This document shows positions 1 through 9,608 of a stretch of DNA of 64,000 nucleotides, in pieces. A program made the translations under genes and the position numbers. Position 1 is the first letter of the stretch, and each line of letters begins with the position of its first letter. Origin of the DNA: Alphaproteobacteria bacterium (lineage in GTDB: Bacteria > Pseudomonadota > Alphaproteobacteria > UBA8366); the NCBI GenBank assembly GCA_021774335.1, contig JAJFJD010000002.1, forward strand, positions 142,054 to 206,053. The letters are read 5' to 3'. The notes below the pieces were generated by a model. That model saw nothing but the letters and a program-made list of their open reading frames with translations. It searched no databases and was not told where the DNA came from.

Positions 1-1130
1 CCGCCATCCTTGGAAACCACCGGTACGGGAAAGGCCGATTCTAGCGCTGCGGGAAGGGCATCCTGCAGGGACCTGTCCGGGCTCAGCATCGGGCCGGCTT
101 CGGCGATGTCCGCCAGGGCAGGGGCGGTGCTGCCGTTTCCTCTGCCCGCTTGCGCCAGGGCGTCTTGGGTCACCACGCCCCGGTAGCGACCATCCTCAAA
201 AAGGTAGCCGAACGTCTCGGTCCAACTGCGTATTTGTACCTGCGCGTCGGCAAGGGTGCTTGCCGTGAGTTGGCAGGCAGGCGGTTTCATAACCGCACCA
301 ACGGTGAGGGCGCGCGCGCGGTTAACGTCGCGGACGAAAGCCTCCACGTAACTGTCTGCCGGCTCGAGGAGAATTTCCTCCGGGCGGCCAACCTGCGACA
401 GGGCGCCGTCCTTGAGGATGGCGATCCTGTCGCCGATTCGTAGCGCCTCGTCCAAATCGTGTGTGATGAACACGACGGTCTTCCGCAGCGTGCGGTGCAG
501 CTCAAGCAACTGCTTCTGCAAGTCCGAGCGGATCAGGGGGTCGAGGGCGGAGAAGGCCTCGTCCATCAGCAGGATTTCCGGATCGGTACAGAGCGCCCGG
601 GCCAGACCCACGCGCTGCTGTTCGCCGCCGGATAACTGCGCCGGATACTGGTCTTCGTAGCCCTCCAGGCCGACGGTCCGCAGCCAATCCCGCGCCTTGT
701 CGTTCCGGTCCGTGGCCGCGACCTGCTGTATCGCGAGGCCGAACGCGACATTTTCCAGGACGGTACGATGCGGCAGCAAGCCAAACCGTTGGAACACCAT
801 CGACATCTTGTGGCGCCTGAGGTCTTGCAATTCCTCCTGCCCCAGACCGGTCACGTCGACGCCATCGACGGTAATCGTGCCTTCGGTCGGCTCTATCAGG
901 CGGTTGAAGTGGCGGATCAGGGTGGATTTGCCGGACCCGGACAGGCCCATGATGACGAAGATGGTTCCGCGCTCGATATTGAGATTGATATCGCGCAGGC
1001 CGACCGTGTGGCCGGTCTCAGCCAGGATGTCCTCTTTCGAGCGGCCGTCGCGAACCATCGGCATCACGGTCTTGGGCGATACGCCGAATACTTTGTAGAG
1101 GTTCTCGATGCGGATCAGCGGCTCAGTCAC
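1..1130 (-). CDS. Glycine betaine/proline ABC transporter ATP-binding protein (ProV-like), 3' end outside window
   Basis: ATPase that powers import of a quaternary amine or proline-type solute with the permease and binding protein encoded just upstream. Read from a GTG at 1130, the protein shows a Walker A GLSGSGKST at residues 62-70, the ABC signature as LSGGE, Walker B ILLMDEAFSALD, and a C-terminal tail of about 110 residues resembling the CBS region of ProV. The roughly 50 residues before Walker A, including a long linker, are typical of ProV/OpuAA. GTG is chosen because it overlaps the permease stop by 8 bases and AAGGGA lies 6-7 bases upstream. The gene runs off the left edge after about 376 codons. 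The exact substrate is not readable. Confidence 0.95.
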   Translation of the reverse strand, partial: MTEPLIRIENLYKVFGVSPKTVMPMVRDGRSKEDILAETGHTVGLRDINLNIERGTIFVIMGLSGSGKSTLIRHFNRLIEPTEGTITVDGVDVTGLGQEELQDLRRHKMSMVFQRFGLLPHRTVLENVAFGLAIQQVAATDRNDKARDWLRTVGLEGYEDQYPAQLSGGEQQRVGLARALCTDPEILLMDEAFSALDPLIRSDLQKQLLELHRTLRKTVVFITHDLDEALRIGDRIAILKDGALSQVGRPEEILLEPADSYVEAFVRDVNRARALTVGAVMKPPACQLTASTLADAQVQIRSWTETFGYLFEDGRYRGVVTQDALAQAGRGNGSTAPALADIAEAGPMLSPDRSLQDALPAALESAFPVPVVSKDG

Positions 1131-2022
1131 CGTGCATCCCTTGCAGGTGCCGCTGACTCCGCCTGGCATAGGCCTGGGAAACGCGGTCGAAAGTAATCGC
1201 GATGGCGACGATGGCGAGGCCGTTGAGCAGCCCCATCGTGAAATACTGGTTGGTGATCGATTTTAGTACAGGTTGCCCCAACCCTTGGACGCCGATCATC
1301 GAGGCGATGACCACCATGCCCAGCGCCATCATGATTGTCTGGTTGATACCCGCCATGATCGTGGGCATGGCCAACGGTAACTGCACGCTCAACAGCCGCT
1401 GCATCGGCGTGGCGCCGAAGGCGACGGCGGCTTCCTGGACATCCCGGTCGACCAGCCGGATGCCCAAATTGGTCAGCCGGATCAGCGGCGGGATGGCGTA
1501 GACGACGACGGCGATGACACCGGGAACCTTACCGATGCCCAAAAGCATGACGACCGGGATCAGGTAAACGAACGCCGGCATGGTCTGCATGATGTCCAGG
1601 ACCGGCGTGACTGTGTTCTGCACCCGATCGGACCGCGCCATCATGATGCCGATGGGAACGCCGAGCGCGATCGACATCAATGTTGCCACGGTGATGATGC
1701 TGAGCGTCCGCATCGTGTCGTCCCACATGCCGAAATACCCGATCAACAGGAAGGCGAGGGTGACGCCCATGGTCAATTTGACCGAGCGGCTTACCCAGTA
1801 GGCGAGACCGACGAGGACGGCGAGCACCAGAAGCCAGGGCGTGGCGAGCAGGAGCTTCTCGAACCACACCAGGAGGTGCAACAGCGGGCTGAAGAACGCC
1901 TCGACGCCATCACCGTATGACCGGGAGAAATCCCTATAGGCGCCATCGAGGAGTTTGCGGAGCGCGACGAGGTCGGTCCGGTCCAATTCCGGGAATTCGG
2001 AAATCCATGATTGACTGGCCAT
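1123..2022 (-). CDS. Glycine betaine/proline ABC transporter permease (ProW-like)
   Basis: Inner-membrane permease of 299 residues. The N-terminal 60 residues are hydrophilic, then come about six hydrophobic segments with the binding-protein-dependent transport signature region (EAAVAFGATPMQ) that docks the ATPase. The length and the soluble N-terminal extension match ProW/OpuAB. GAGGA precedes the ATG by about 9 bases. The gene lies 76 bases downstream of the binding-protein gene and overlaps the ATPase start, so the three form one operon in the order binding protein, permease, ATPase; the classic E. coli order is proV-proW-proX. Confidence 0.95.
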   Translation of the reverse strand: MASQSWISEFPELDRTDLVALRKLLDGAYRDFSRSYGDGVEAFFSPLLHLLVWFEKLLLATPWLLVLAVLVGLAYWVSRSVKLTMGVTLAFLLIGYFGMWDDTMRTLSIITVATLMSIALGVPIGIMMARSDRVQNTVTPVLDIMQTMPAFVYLIPVVMLLGIGKVPGVIAVVVYAIPPLIRLTNLGIRLVDRDVQEAAVAFGATPMQRLLSVQLPLAMPTIMAGINQTIMMALGMVVIASMIGVQGLGQPVLKSITNQYFTMGLLNGLAIVAIAITFDRVSQAYARRSQRHLQGMHGD

Positions 2023-2098
2023 CGCTTTGGTCCTCGTCGGCGGCTAATCCAGAAAGGATATTATCGCACGATTCTAGCGAGGACCCTGTATCGTCCGC

Positions 2099-3109
2099 TT
2101 ACAGGCCTGCAACGGCAATTCGAACCTTGCCGGCGATATTTGCGGGAACCCAGCGTGTCCAGATCATTTCATGGTTCTTGAGGAAATGAACCGCGGCGGT
2201 TTCTCCATCCGCCTGGTTTTCCCCGATCCAGACGAGCAAACTATTCATCGTTGCGTTGGTGAATGCCCGCTTCGTTAGATAGCCGTATGCCTTCGGCGCC
2301 CTGCGAGCGAACTTTTCCGTGGTTAGCGTTATGACGCGTGCTGTCGGATACATGCTCGGTTTCGGATCGCTGCATTCGGCCTGGCTAATGCAGGATTCCC
2401 AATGCGCCGTATCCACGCCCACGCCGAAATCCACCCGCACCATCTTGTATTTGCCCAAGATGGGCGTCGGCGACCAGTAATAGCCGAACCAGGCTTTGCC
2501 ACGTTCATACGCCTTGGCGATAGATCCATCCAGGCCTGCCGCCGAGCCGGGGTCGACCAGTTCGAAGCCGGAATCGGCAAGCTTTAGTGCCTTGAACAGG
2601 TGGCCTGATGATATCTGGCAATTCCAGCCGGAAGGACACCCATACAGGGCGGATTTATCGGGATCTTCGGGATGTTTGAACAATTTCGCATTGCGTTTAA
2701 TGCCCTCGATCGTGGCGAGGGATGGATCCCGGTCGACCATATATTTCGGTACCCAGAAGCCTTCGACGCCGCCGTCGGACAGTGATTTTCCGGCGATCCG
2801 CAGGCGTTTCTCGGCAACGCCTTGCTTCAGCGCGTCGGCGAACGAGTTGCTCCAGAGTTCGGGCGCGATATCGGGTTGACCTTTCTCGATCATCGATGTG
2901 CCGGTCGGCATCGTGTCGCCGGGTATGAGCTCGGCGGCGCAATTGTATCCATGCTTCAGGATCAGGCGATCCACATGCGCCATCAGCGTGGCGGACGGCC
3001 AGTTCATGTCGGAAATCGTAACCTTGTCGCACGCTGCGCTGGCTGGGCTCGAGATCGACAAGCCCGTGACGCCGGCAATCAATGCCAAAACGGATATAAA
3101 TCGTTTCAT
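2099..3109 (-). CDS. Glycine betaine-type ABC transporter substrate-binding protein (ProX-like)
   Basis: Periplasmic solute receptor of about 336 residues. It opens with a signal peptide (MKRFISVLALIAG, cleavage near SPASA-A) and continues with an OpuAC fold: ISDMNWPSATLMAHVD at the start of the mature part and Trp/Tyr-rich segments (KAWFGYYWSPTP) of the kind that form the aromatic cage for quaternary amines. I start at the Met of the signal peptide, with GGAAG just upstream; an upstream in-frame ATG at 3133 would add eight charged residues before it. It is the first gene of the importer operon. The ligand may be betaine, choline or proline betaine. Confidence 0.92.
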   Translation of the reverse strand: MKRFISVLALIAGVTGLSISSPASAACDKVTISDMNWPSATLMAHVDRLILKHGYNCAAELIPGDTMPTGTSMIEKGQPDIAPELWSNSFADALKQGVAEKRLRIAGKSLSDGGVEGFWVPKYMVDRDPSLATIEGIKRNAKLFKHPEDPDKSALYGCPSGWNCQISSGHLFKALKLADSGFELVDPGSAAGLDGSIAKAYERGKAWFGYYWSPTPILGKYKMVRVDFGVGVDTAHWESCISQAECSDPKPSMYPTARVITLTTEKFARRAPKAYGYLTKRAFTNATMNSLLVWIGENQADGETAAVHFLKNHEMIWTRWVPANIAGKVRIAVAGL

Positions 3110-3347
3110 CGGCTTCCGTTCTTTCTCCCGCATTTTCACTCTTCGATCGGAGGATGAAGCTCGATCGCGAAACATCATTGATGCGGTCCGCGGATCAAGT
3201 CAAAGCCGGGCGCTTACGCCACGCCATCGTCTCAGGATGGCATACAGGACTAAACTCCTCAACCGGCCCTTGGCCGAGAACCGTGGGGGTGTGACATTGC
3301 CGTCGCGATTGTCCATCGATTTGGCAATGCGTCTGCAGACGCGTTAG

Positions 3348-4583
3348 ATGTCGGTTGGTGCTTCGGAGGCGCGTGTCACGACGACAACCGGAAAAGCAGA
3401 AAAGAGCATGCGCGGCGCGATAGGTCCGTTGCTGGCCACGTTTTCGATTCAGACAGTTGCCGCGGTCGCGCTGTTCGGCGTCGCCGTCATTGCGCCTGTC
3501 GCGGCGCCAGAAATCGGCGTCGACGCCACCTTGATCGGGACCTTCAGCGCCATCGTCTATGGCGCCGGTATGCTGGGCGGGCTGCTTGCCGGGGCTTTCG
3601 CCGACCGGTTCGGTGCGATCCGTGTCAGCCAGGTTTTGATGGTTCTCGCCTTGCTCGCGGTCTCGCTGTTGACGCTGTCCACGCCACTTGCCGCGATTGT
3701 AAGCGCAATCTTTCTTGGCCTCTGCTATGGGCCCGTCAATCCGGTGAGCACGCATATTCTTGCGCGCGTTACCTCGAAAGATCGCCGGCCGCTCTTTTTC
3801 TCGATCAAGCAGACGGGCATGCCAGCGGGTGCCGGTATAGCCGGCCTGTTGTTGCCGATGGTGACCGCCGCGTACGATTGGCGGGTGGCGATTCTCATGG
3901 CGGGTGTCATGGCAGCGGCGGTGGCGCTCCTGATTCAGCCGTTGCGCGGCCGACTCGACGCGATCCGCCAGCCTACTCGCATGGTGCGCATGCGCGACGT
4001 TGCCGCGCCCGTAAAGTTGATTTGGCAGAACTATCGCCTGCGCAGCTTGGCGATTGTCGGATTTGTCTATTCCGGTGTCCAGGTCACCGTCATGACCTTC
4101 TATGTTGTCTACCTGACAGCCGCCCTGTCATTGGCATTAACGACCGCGGGTTTGATTTTTACGCTGCTGCAGCTCGGAGCGATTCTTGGCCGGTTGTTCT
4201 GGGGTGCGATCGCGGAACGGTATCTGCCGGCGTCCCCACTTTTGGTCGGGCTAGGCGTCGTTACCGGCGGACTGACAGTTACCGCGGGTTTGTATGACGC
4301 CGACTGGCCATTCTGGTCCGTTGGACTGGTCAGTTTCATCCTCGGCGCCACGAGCGCCGGTTGGAACGGCATTTTCTTTTCCGAGTTGGTGAAATACGCG
4401 CCCGCGGATCGAACCGGCGAGACAGCGAGCGGTATGCAGGTCTTCATCATGGCTGGCGTTGCGGCCGTGCCGCCGGTTTTCGGCGTAATCGTCGCAGCGC
4501 TAGGCGACTATCGCGCGGCATTCGCAATGGTAGCCGCCGTGATGGTTGCGGCGGCGGTTCATCATAAAGTGGTTTTTCGGTGA
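3348..4583 (+). CDS. MFS transporter
   Basis: Major facilitator superfamily permease of up to 411 residues with about 12 hydrophobic segments. The loop after the second segment carries a motif-A-like GAFADRFGAIR, and the central loop is basic (RMVRMRDV). It belongs to the broad group of small-metabolite or drug antiporters; the substrate cannot be read. The start is uncertain: ATG 3348 has no clear ribosome site, while ATG 3408 (MRGAIG) follows AAAAGAG closely and would place the first membrane helix near the N-terminus. It is divergent from the betaine-type importer, with 238 bases between them that must hold both promoters. Confidence 0.88.
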   Translation: MSVGASEARVTTTTGKAEKSMRGAIGPLLATFSIQTVAAVALFGVAVIAPVAAPEIGVDATLIGTFSAIVYGAGMLGGLLAGAFADRFGAIRVSQVLMVLALLAVSLLTLSTPLAAIVSAIFLGLCYGPVNPVSTHILARVTSKDRRPLFFSIKQTGMPAGAGIAGLLLPMVTAAYDWRVAILMAGVMAAAVALLIQPLRGRLDAIRQPTRMVRMRDVAAPVKLIWQNYRLRSLAIVGFVYSGVQVTVMTFYVVYLTAALSLALTTAGLIFTLLQLGAILGRLFWGAIAERYLPASPLLVGLGVVTGGLTVTAGLYDADWPFWSVGLVSFILGATSAGWNGIFFSELVKYAPADRTGETASGMQVFIMAGVAAVPPVFGVIVAALGDYRAAFAMVAAVMVAAAVHHKVVFR

Positions 4584-4613
4584 GGTGGGCCGGCAGGCGG
4601 GCTCAGCGCGGCA

Positions 4614-5336
4614 TCAGTCGAGGCGTTGCCATCCATCAGGGCCGAAGGCCTCGAGCGGCCGGAAGCGGCCTTTGTAAGCCATCTTCGCGCTGTCCTTAAT
4701 CCAGAATCCAAGATAGACGTGATCCATATCGTGGGCGCGTGCTTCGGCGACCAGCCATAACACCATGTAGCTGCCGAGACTGCGCTTCGGCAGGTCAGGA
4801 TCGAAGAAGCTGTAGACGGCGGAGAGGCCGGTCTGCATCCGGTCCATCAGGCAGGCTGCGACGAGGCGGCCGGACATGTCGCGGAACTCGATCAGGTCGG
4901 TCTCGACTGGGCTCGTCACGACCATTGCCGCATATTCACGCCGGTTCATGCGCGACATGTCGCCGTCGCCGTGGCGATGGTTCACGTATTTTCGGAAGAG
5001 TTGATACTGTTCGTCGGTGATGTGCTTGCCGGCGCTGGTTGCCGTCAGGTCGGCATTGGTCCGCGTCACCCGCCGCCAGCTTTTGGTGTTCACGAAATTC
5101 CGTGCATCGACCCTGACTGGGACACAGGCCGAACAGCCGCGGCAGGCGGGCCGGTAGGCGATGTGATGGCTGCGCCGAAATCCGCCCAGCGACAATTGCT
5201 CGAACGCATCCTGCGCGCTGGCGCCTGTCAGCTCCGTGAAAAGCTGTTGTTCGACGCGGCCGGTCAGGTACGGGCAGGGCATTGGCCCCGACCGGTAGAA
5301 GGTAAGCATACGGTCTGGAAGCCGTTGCAGCGTCAT
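4614..5336 (-). CDS. bpt: Aspartate/glutamate leucyltransferase (Bpt, bacterial arginyltransferase family)
   Basis: Transfers leucine from leucyl-tRNA to N-terminal Asp or Glu of proteins, making them N-degrons for ClpS/ClpAP. The 240-residue length is typical. Visible family marks are the N-terminal CPYL segment, the cysteine pair in RPACRGCSACVPVRV, and the C-terminal GNAT-like block with SLGSYMVLW and YLGFWI. It is convergent with the MFS gene, with only 30 bases between the stops. The function is assigned by family; the distinction from ATE1 follows the bacterial length and organisation. Confidence 0.95.
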   Translation of the reverse strand: MTLQRLPDRMLTFYRSGPMPCPYLTGRVEQQLFTELTGASAQDAFEQLSLGGFRRSHHIAYRPACRGCSACVPVRVDARNFVNTKSWRRVTRTNADLTATSAGKHITDEQYQLFRKYVNHRHGDGDMSRMNRREYAAMVVTSPVETDLIEFRDMSGRLVAACLMDRMQTGLSAVYSFFDPDLPKRSLGSYMVLWLVAEARAHDMDHVYLGFWIKDSAKMAYKGRFRPLEAFGPDGWQRLD

Positions 5337-5539
5337 CGTTGTATCTGACCGTTCGTCTGTGCATCGCGAATGGCGACCCGCCTATGATGCTAGAGGATAG
5401 CGCCTGGCGCAATTCCCCTAAATTGGGGAGGCGTCAGGGGTGGCCCAAGCTGGCCCGATTAGCGCCGATGGTGTATGTGACGCGGCAGGGAAGTGTGCGG
5501 TTTGACCGGGCAATACGTCGGTAAGCGAGCGAGGACGCC

Positions 5540-6745
5540 ATGGAAATTACGATGAGCAACGGCAGTGGCGCGGGCTTGGAGGAATCCATCCGGCTGACGC
5601 GTGAGGGCACCGATTATCTCGAGCGCGAGGCCTTCGACGAGGCTGTGGCCGCGTTCCACCAGGCGCTGGCCTTAAATCCCGAGTCCGACATGGCCGAATT
5701 CAACCTGGGCGCCGCGTTGGCTGGCCTCGGCGATTTGGATCAGTCGATGGCGGTGTTCCGCAATATCATCGACCGCAAACCCGACGTCGTGGAAACGCAC
5801 ACGGCGTTGGCGGCGGCGCTCGACGCGCACCGCATTCCGCGGTTCGAGCCCGGCATGCGGCTGCCAGCGACCGACGCACTCGACGCCGTGATTGCGACAT
5901 ACCGGCAGGCGGTCGATTCGGTGCCGGTTCTGTACGGTTGTTACTCCACGCTCGCAGAAATACTGAACGCCATCGGCCGATCGGCGGAGGCGCGCGCGAT
6001 GGCGGCGCAATCTGAAATCTTCAACACCGAGATTCCCTATGCGCTGCAAAACGTGGGAGCCACGATGCAGCATCCGGGTGATCTGTCATCGGCGTTGGCT
6101 CTGCACCGCAACGTCATGGCGATGGCGCCGGACCATGAGCACATGACCGAGCAGGATTATCTGAAGACCGACCTGACCTTCTCGGACTCCGAGATCACAC
6201 TTCCCGATGGGTTCGAGGTGATGATGGAGTGGGAACGCCCGATCATGGAGCGGTCGGCAGAGATTGTCTGCCACAATCAGGGCGATGTGCTGAATGTCGG
6301 CTTCGGCATGGCGATCATCGACACCGCGATCCAGCAGCACGGCGTGACGACCCATACGATCATCGAAGCGCATGAACAGGTGGTCGAGAAGGCGCGGCAA
6401 TGGGCCGAGGACAAGATGGGCGTCAATCTGGTGCATTCGACTTGGCAGGACGCACTCGACGGACTGCCCTTGTTCGATGGGATCTATTTCGACACGCTAA
6501 TGCCGCCGATGCTGCCGTTTCTGGAACGCGTCCCGGCGATGCTGAAAAAGGACGGTGTGTTTTTGTATTTCCAGTCGATGATCCAGCTGGAGAATCTCGA
6601 AACGATGAGCGGGCAGGGGCTTGGTTTTGGCATTGAGTTCCATCCCTTCGACGACATTCCGAAGAACTCCTACTATCGCCTGACTGAAAAAACACCGGAT
6701 GGCCAGTATCTGGCACCGCTGTTCGTCTATCAGAAACTGGGGTAG
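5540..6745 (+). CDS. TPR-domain protein fused to a class I SAM methyltransferase (guanidino/arginine methyltransferase-like)
   Basis: A 401-residue two-part protein. Residues 1-200 form tetratricopeptide repeats (AFDEAVAAFHQALALNPES is a clear unit). Residues 225-401 form a Rossmann methyltransferase with VLNVGFGMAIIDTAIQ as the SAM motif, the acidic motif-II end TIIEAHEQVV, and FDGIYFDTLMPPML. The spacing and the GFGMAIID motif resemble RMT2/guanidinoacetate N-methyltransferases. TPR fusion suggests a protein substrate or a partner scaffold, which is inference. The second in-frame ATG, MSNGSG, is also possible as the start. No operon partner is obvious. Confidence 0.85.
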   Translation: MEITMSNGSGAGLEESIRLTREGTDYLEREAFDEAVAAFHQALALNPESDMAEFNLGAALAGLGDLDQSMAVFRNIIDRKPDVVETHTALAAALDAHRIPRFEPGMRLPATDALDAVIATYRQAVDSVPVLYGCYSTLAEILNAIGRSAEARAMAAQSEIFNTEIPYALQNVGATMQHPGDLSSALALHRNVMAMAPDHEHMTEQDYLKTDLTFSDSEITLPDGFEVMMEWERPIMERSAEIVCHNQGDVLNVGFGMAIIDTAIQQHGVTTHTIIEAHEQVVEKARQWAEDKMGVNLVHSTWQDALDGLPLFDGIYFDTLMPPMLPFLERVPAMLKKDGVFLYFQSMIQLENLETMSGQGLGFGIEFHPFDDIPKNSYYRLTEKTPDGQYLAPLFVYQKLG

Positions 6746-6878
6746 GCCAATCGTCCGGACCGCCTAGGACGCAACGGCACCGGCCGCCAAAAGACCCAGA
6801 TTCGGTCACAGATCCGAGCGCCTGAGACCATATCGCTCACGTGTCATTCAGTGGACGACCACGTCAAAGGACATATCC

Positions 6879-8690
6879 GTGTTTAAGCGACTGCGATTGC
6901 CTTCCCTGCGTGATCTTGCCGACGAGGCGCTGATTGCGTTCCGGCGGTTTCCGCTCCCGGCCGCAGCGGCCTGCGGCGCGACTGTGTTCGGCCTGGCCAA
7001 GGAACACAAAGTCGAACTGTTGCAGGGCGCGATCCTCAACAGTCAGATGCTTCAGTTTCTGATCCTAGGATTCTTTGCGACCCTGCTGGCGAAATTCGTG
7101 GCCGAACGGCGCGGTGCCGATGAAAACGGTTTCGGAGGGCTCCTTGGTCTTGCCCTGGCGCTGACGTTGCTTGCGCTCACCGCATTCGTGGTCAGTGGAT
7201 CGTGGACCGTCGGCTATGACATTTTCCCCGACCCCGCGATGGCCTTTCTGTTTGCCGGTTTCGTGTTTCTGATCATGGCGACCCCATTTCGGGCCGGCGA
7301 ACCGGGCAACGCGGCGCTGTGGAATTTCAATCGGATTGCGCTGACAGGCATGATATTCGGGTTCACAGTGGCGGTGATCCTGGGGGCCGGGCTCAATGCC
7401 GTTTTGCTGGCGTTGGAGGAACTGTTCGGGATCGATGTGCCGCGCAAACTGAACAGCGATATCTGGATCGTCTGTTTTTGCCTGATCTGGCCCTGGCGCG
7501 CGTTGAGTTCGATGCCATCGAACTTCGACATGCCGGAAGGCGACTATTGCCCCCGGTGGATCGGCTTTATTGCACGCTATATCTACGTGCCGCTCGCGTC
7601 GGTCTATCTCGTCATCTTGTACGCCTTTGCAATCAAGATCGGCATCGAATGGGACCTGCCGAAGGGGCAGATCGCATGGCTGGTCTGCTGGTTCGCGCTG
7701 GTCGGCGTGGCGACCAAACTGACGATCTATCCGCTACGCGACAGCGGTCATCGCCTGCTTCGGCTGTTCGATCGTGGCTTCTTTCCCGCATTGTTCCTGC
7801 CGGCTGGATTGCTGGCGATCGCCGTCGGTGTCCGGGTCGATGCCTACGGATTAACGGAAGAACGTTACCTGCTGATTTTACTGACTGGTTGGCTGTTTGT
7901 GCTGGCTGCATTCTTCAGCTTCGGCGGCCGGCGCTTAGTCGTTGCACCGTTGCTGTTGGGCGTTCTCCTGACACTTGCCAGCGTCGGCCCCTGGGGAGCG
8001 GTTGATGTATCGATCCGCAGCCAGATCGCGCGGCTTGAGCCGGTATTGATCGAGAATGGGTATCTGGCGAATGGCCGGTTGGTGCGGCTCGACAAGACGG
8101 TGACGTTCGACACGAGCAAACGAATTAGCGGAATCGTTCGCTATTTAGTCGCCGAGCACCGTCGGCGGCGTTTTACTGCGTGGTTGGACGGCCGGGAATC
8201 CGAGCTGGGATTGGCGAATGACTGGAACACCAAGGCATTCGTCGAAGCGCTCGGAATGCCATTTGTCGGTAATTGGCAAAAACAACCGGAATTCAGGGTG
8301 CATCTGACAGAGCCGTTGGCGCTGCCCGTATCGGGCTATGACGTCATGATACGCCAACGGTTTTGGCGCAAGACGGCGGATCGCACTGTTGTCGCACCGT
8401 CCGCCGGCGAGACGTATCGCATCGGTTTCGACCAGAGCGCAGGCGTTGTGACGATCCGGGATGCTGCCGAGCGGATGGTCCGTTTCGACCTTCGCCAGCT
8501 CGCCAAGCGGCTCGATGTGTTTTCCGGCGCAGCCTCACAGCGGCTGACCGAATCCGGGCGCGTAACGTTGGAGGCAGCGGACGGTCCACTTCGGGTGCGA
8601 CTGGTGGTCATGTCCCTGAACGGCTCGCAGCGTGAGGATACCATCCACATCAGTAACTTCGATGGCGTCTTTCTCTTCAAGCTTCGCTAA
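6879..8690 (+). CDS. DUF4153-type multi-pass membrane protein
   Basis: A 603-residue inner-membrane protein with about 12-13 hydrophobic helices over residues 20-390, followed by a soluble C-terminal region of about 210 residues rich in beta-strand-like sequence. The membrane part has the layout of DUF4153 proteins, including a conserved TEERYLLILLTGWL segment. Members are uncharacterised; some lie beside cell-envelope genes. The hydrophilic C-terminus is longer than a simple transporter would need. Translation may start at the initial ATG or GTG near 6879; no strong ribosome site is seen. It is monocistronic here. Confidence 0.75.
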   Translation: MFKRLRLPSLRDLADEALIAFRRFPLPAAAACGATVFGLAKEHKVELLQGAILNSQMLQFLILGFFATLLAKFVAERRGADENGFGGLLGLALALTLLALTAFVVSGSWTVGYDIFPDPAMAFLFAGFVFLIMATPFRAGEPGNAALWNFNRIALTGMIFGFTVAVILGAGLNAVLLALEELFGIDVPRKLNSDIWIVCFCLIWPWRALSSMPSNFDMPEGDYCPRWIGFIARYIYVPLASVYLVILYAFAIKIGIEWDLPKGQIAWLVCWFALVGVATKLTIYPLRDSGHRLLRLFDRGFFPALFLPAGLLAIAVGVRVDAYGLTEERYLLILLTGWLFVLAAFFSFGGRRLVVAPLLLGVLLTLASVGPWGAVDVSIRSQIARLEPVLIENGYLANGRLVRLDKTVTFDTSKRISGIVRYLVAEHRRRRFTAWLDGRESELGLANDWNTKAFVEALGMPFVGNWQKQPEFRVHLTEPLALPVSGYDVMIRQRFWRKTADRTVVAPSAGETYRIGFDQSAGVVTIRDAAERMVRFDLRQLAKRLDVFSGAASQRLTESGRVTLEAADGPLRVRLVVMSLNGSQREDTIHISNFDGVFLFKLR

Positions 8691-8785
8691 CTCGAGCGGC
8701 TCGAATTCGCCTTGCCCGCGCCTTTTGTGACAGACTCTCCGAAACGGCGCCGACGCCGTGCCGCGTGAAATTGGGAGAGACAAGC

Positions 8786-9586
8786 ATGCCGCAGGATGAA
8801 ACCAGCGAACTGGTGAAATATTCACGAGACGGGAACATCGTCACTCTGACGCTGAATCGTCCCGAGAAACTGAACGCGTTCAATGATGATCTTGTCCGCG
8901 CGCTGGGTGACGGGTTGCGCCAGTTCGATGCCGATCCGGAAGCGCATATTGCGATCATCTGTGGCAGCGGCCGGGCGTTTTCGAGTGGCGCCGACGTGCA
9001 TCAGCGGCAGCTGCGCGATCGCAAGGAATTCGAACGGATTGGCGGCCCGCAGGCGCATGGGGCACATTCAGCGGATCTGCTCACGCGGTCGGTCAATTGG
9101 AAACCGGTCATCGCGGCCGTGCACGGGTATGTGCTGGGCTTGGCTATCGGTATCGTCTTCGAATGCGATCTCGTCGTGGCGGAAGAAGGAACGCAGTTCC
9201 AGATTACCGAAACGTCGCGCGGCCTCGGCGCGTCGAAATATTGGGGACTGCTGAATTATCGCGGTGGCGGCGCATTCAGTACCGAAATTGCGCTGACCGG
9301 ACGTTTCTTCAGTGCCGAGGAAGCCCAGGCGGCGAATCTGTTGAATCGCGTCACGCCGAAGGGCGAATGCCTTACCGTGGCGACGGAGCTGGCAAAGGAG
9401 GTTTGCAAGAACCCGCCGCTCAGCGTGCGTGCGACTGTTCGGACTCGGCGCTGGTACCTTGATCAGCTTGGCCGCGAAATCATGATGCAGACGGCGCCGC
9501 TCAAGCTTTACCTGAGTGAAGATTTCCAGGAAGCCGCGCGCGCCTTTGCGGAAAAACGGCCGGCTGGGCCGTTCAAAGGACGCTAG
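8786..9586 (+). CDS. Enoyl-CoA hydratase/isomerase family protein
   Basis: Crotonase-fold enzyme of 266 residues. It has the characteristic VTLTLNRPEKLNAFN opening, the first oxyanion-hole segment FSSGADVH, and the second near AVHGYVLGLAIGI. The usual catalytic glutamates are not obvious at both positions, so hydratase activity is not assured; isomerase, hydrolase or decarboxylase activity is possible. The start is set at ATG 8786 because GGGAGA lies 6-7 bases before it; a GTG at 8765 would place that ribosome site inside the gene. It is convergent with the RDD gene and has no beta-oxidation neighbour. Confidence 0.92.
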   Translation: MPQDETSELVKYSRDGNIVTLTLNRPEKLNAFNDDLVRALGDGLRQFDADPEAHIAIICGSGRAFSSGADVHQRQLRDRKEFERIGGPQAHGAHSADLLTRSVNWKPVIAAVHGYVLGLAIGIVFECDLVVAEEGTQFQITETSRGLGASKYWGLLNYRGGGAFSTEIALTGRFFSAEEAQAANLLNRVTPKGECLTVATELAKEVCKNPPLSVRATVRTRRWYLDQLGREIMMQTAPLKLYLSEDFQEAARAFAEKRPAGPFKGR

Positions 9587-9608
9587 CTGCCTATCGCCAC
9601 CGATTGTG

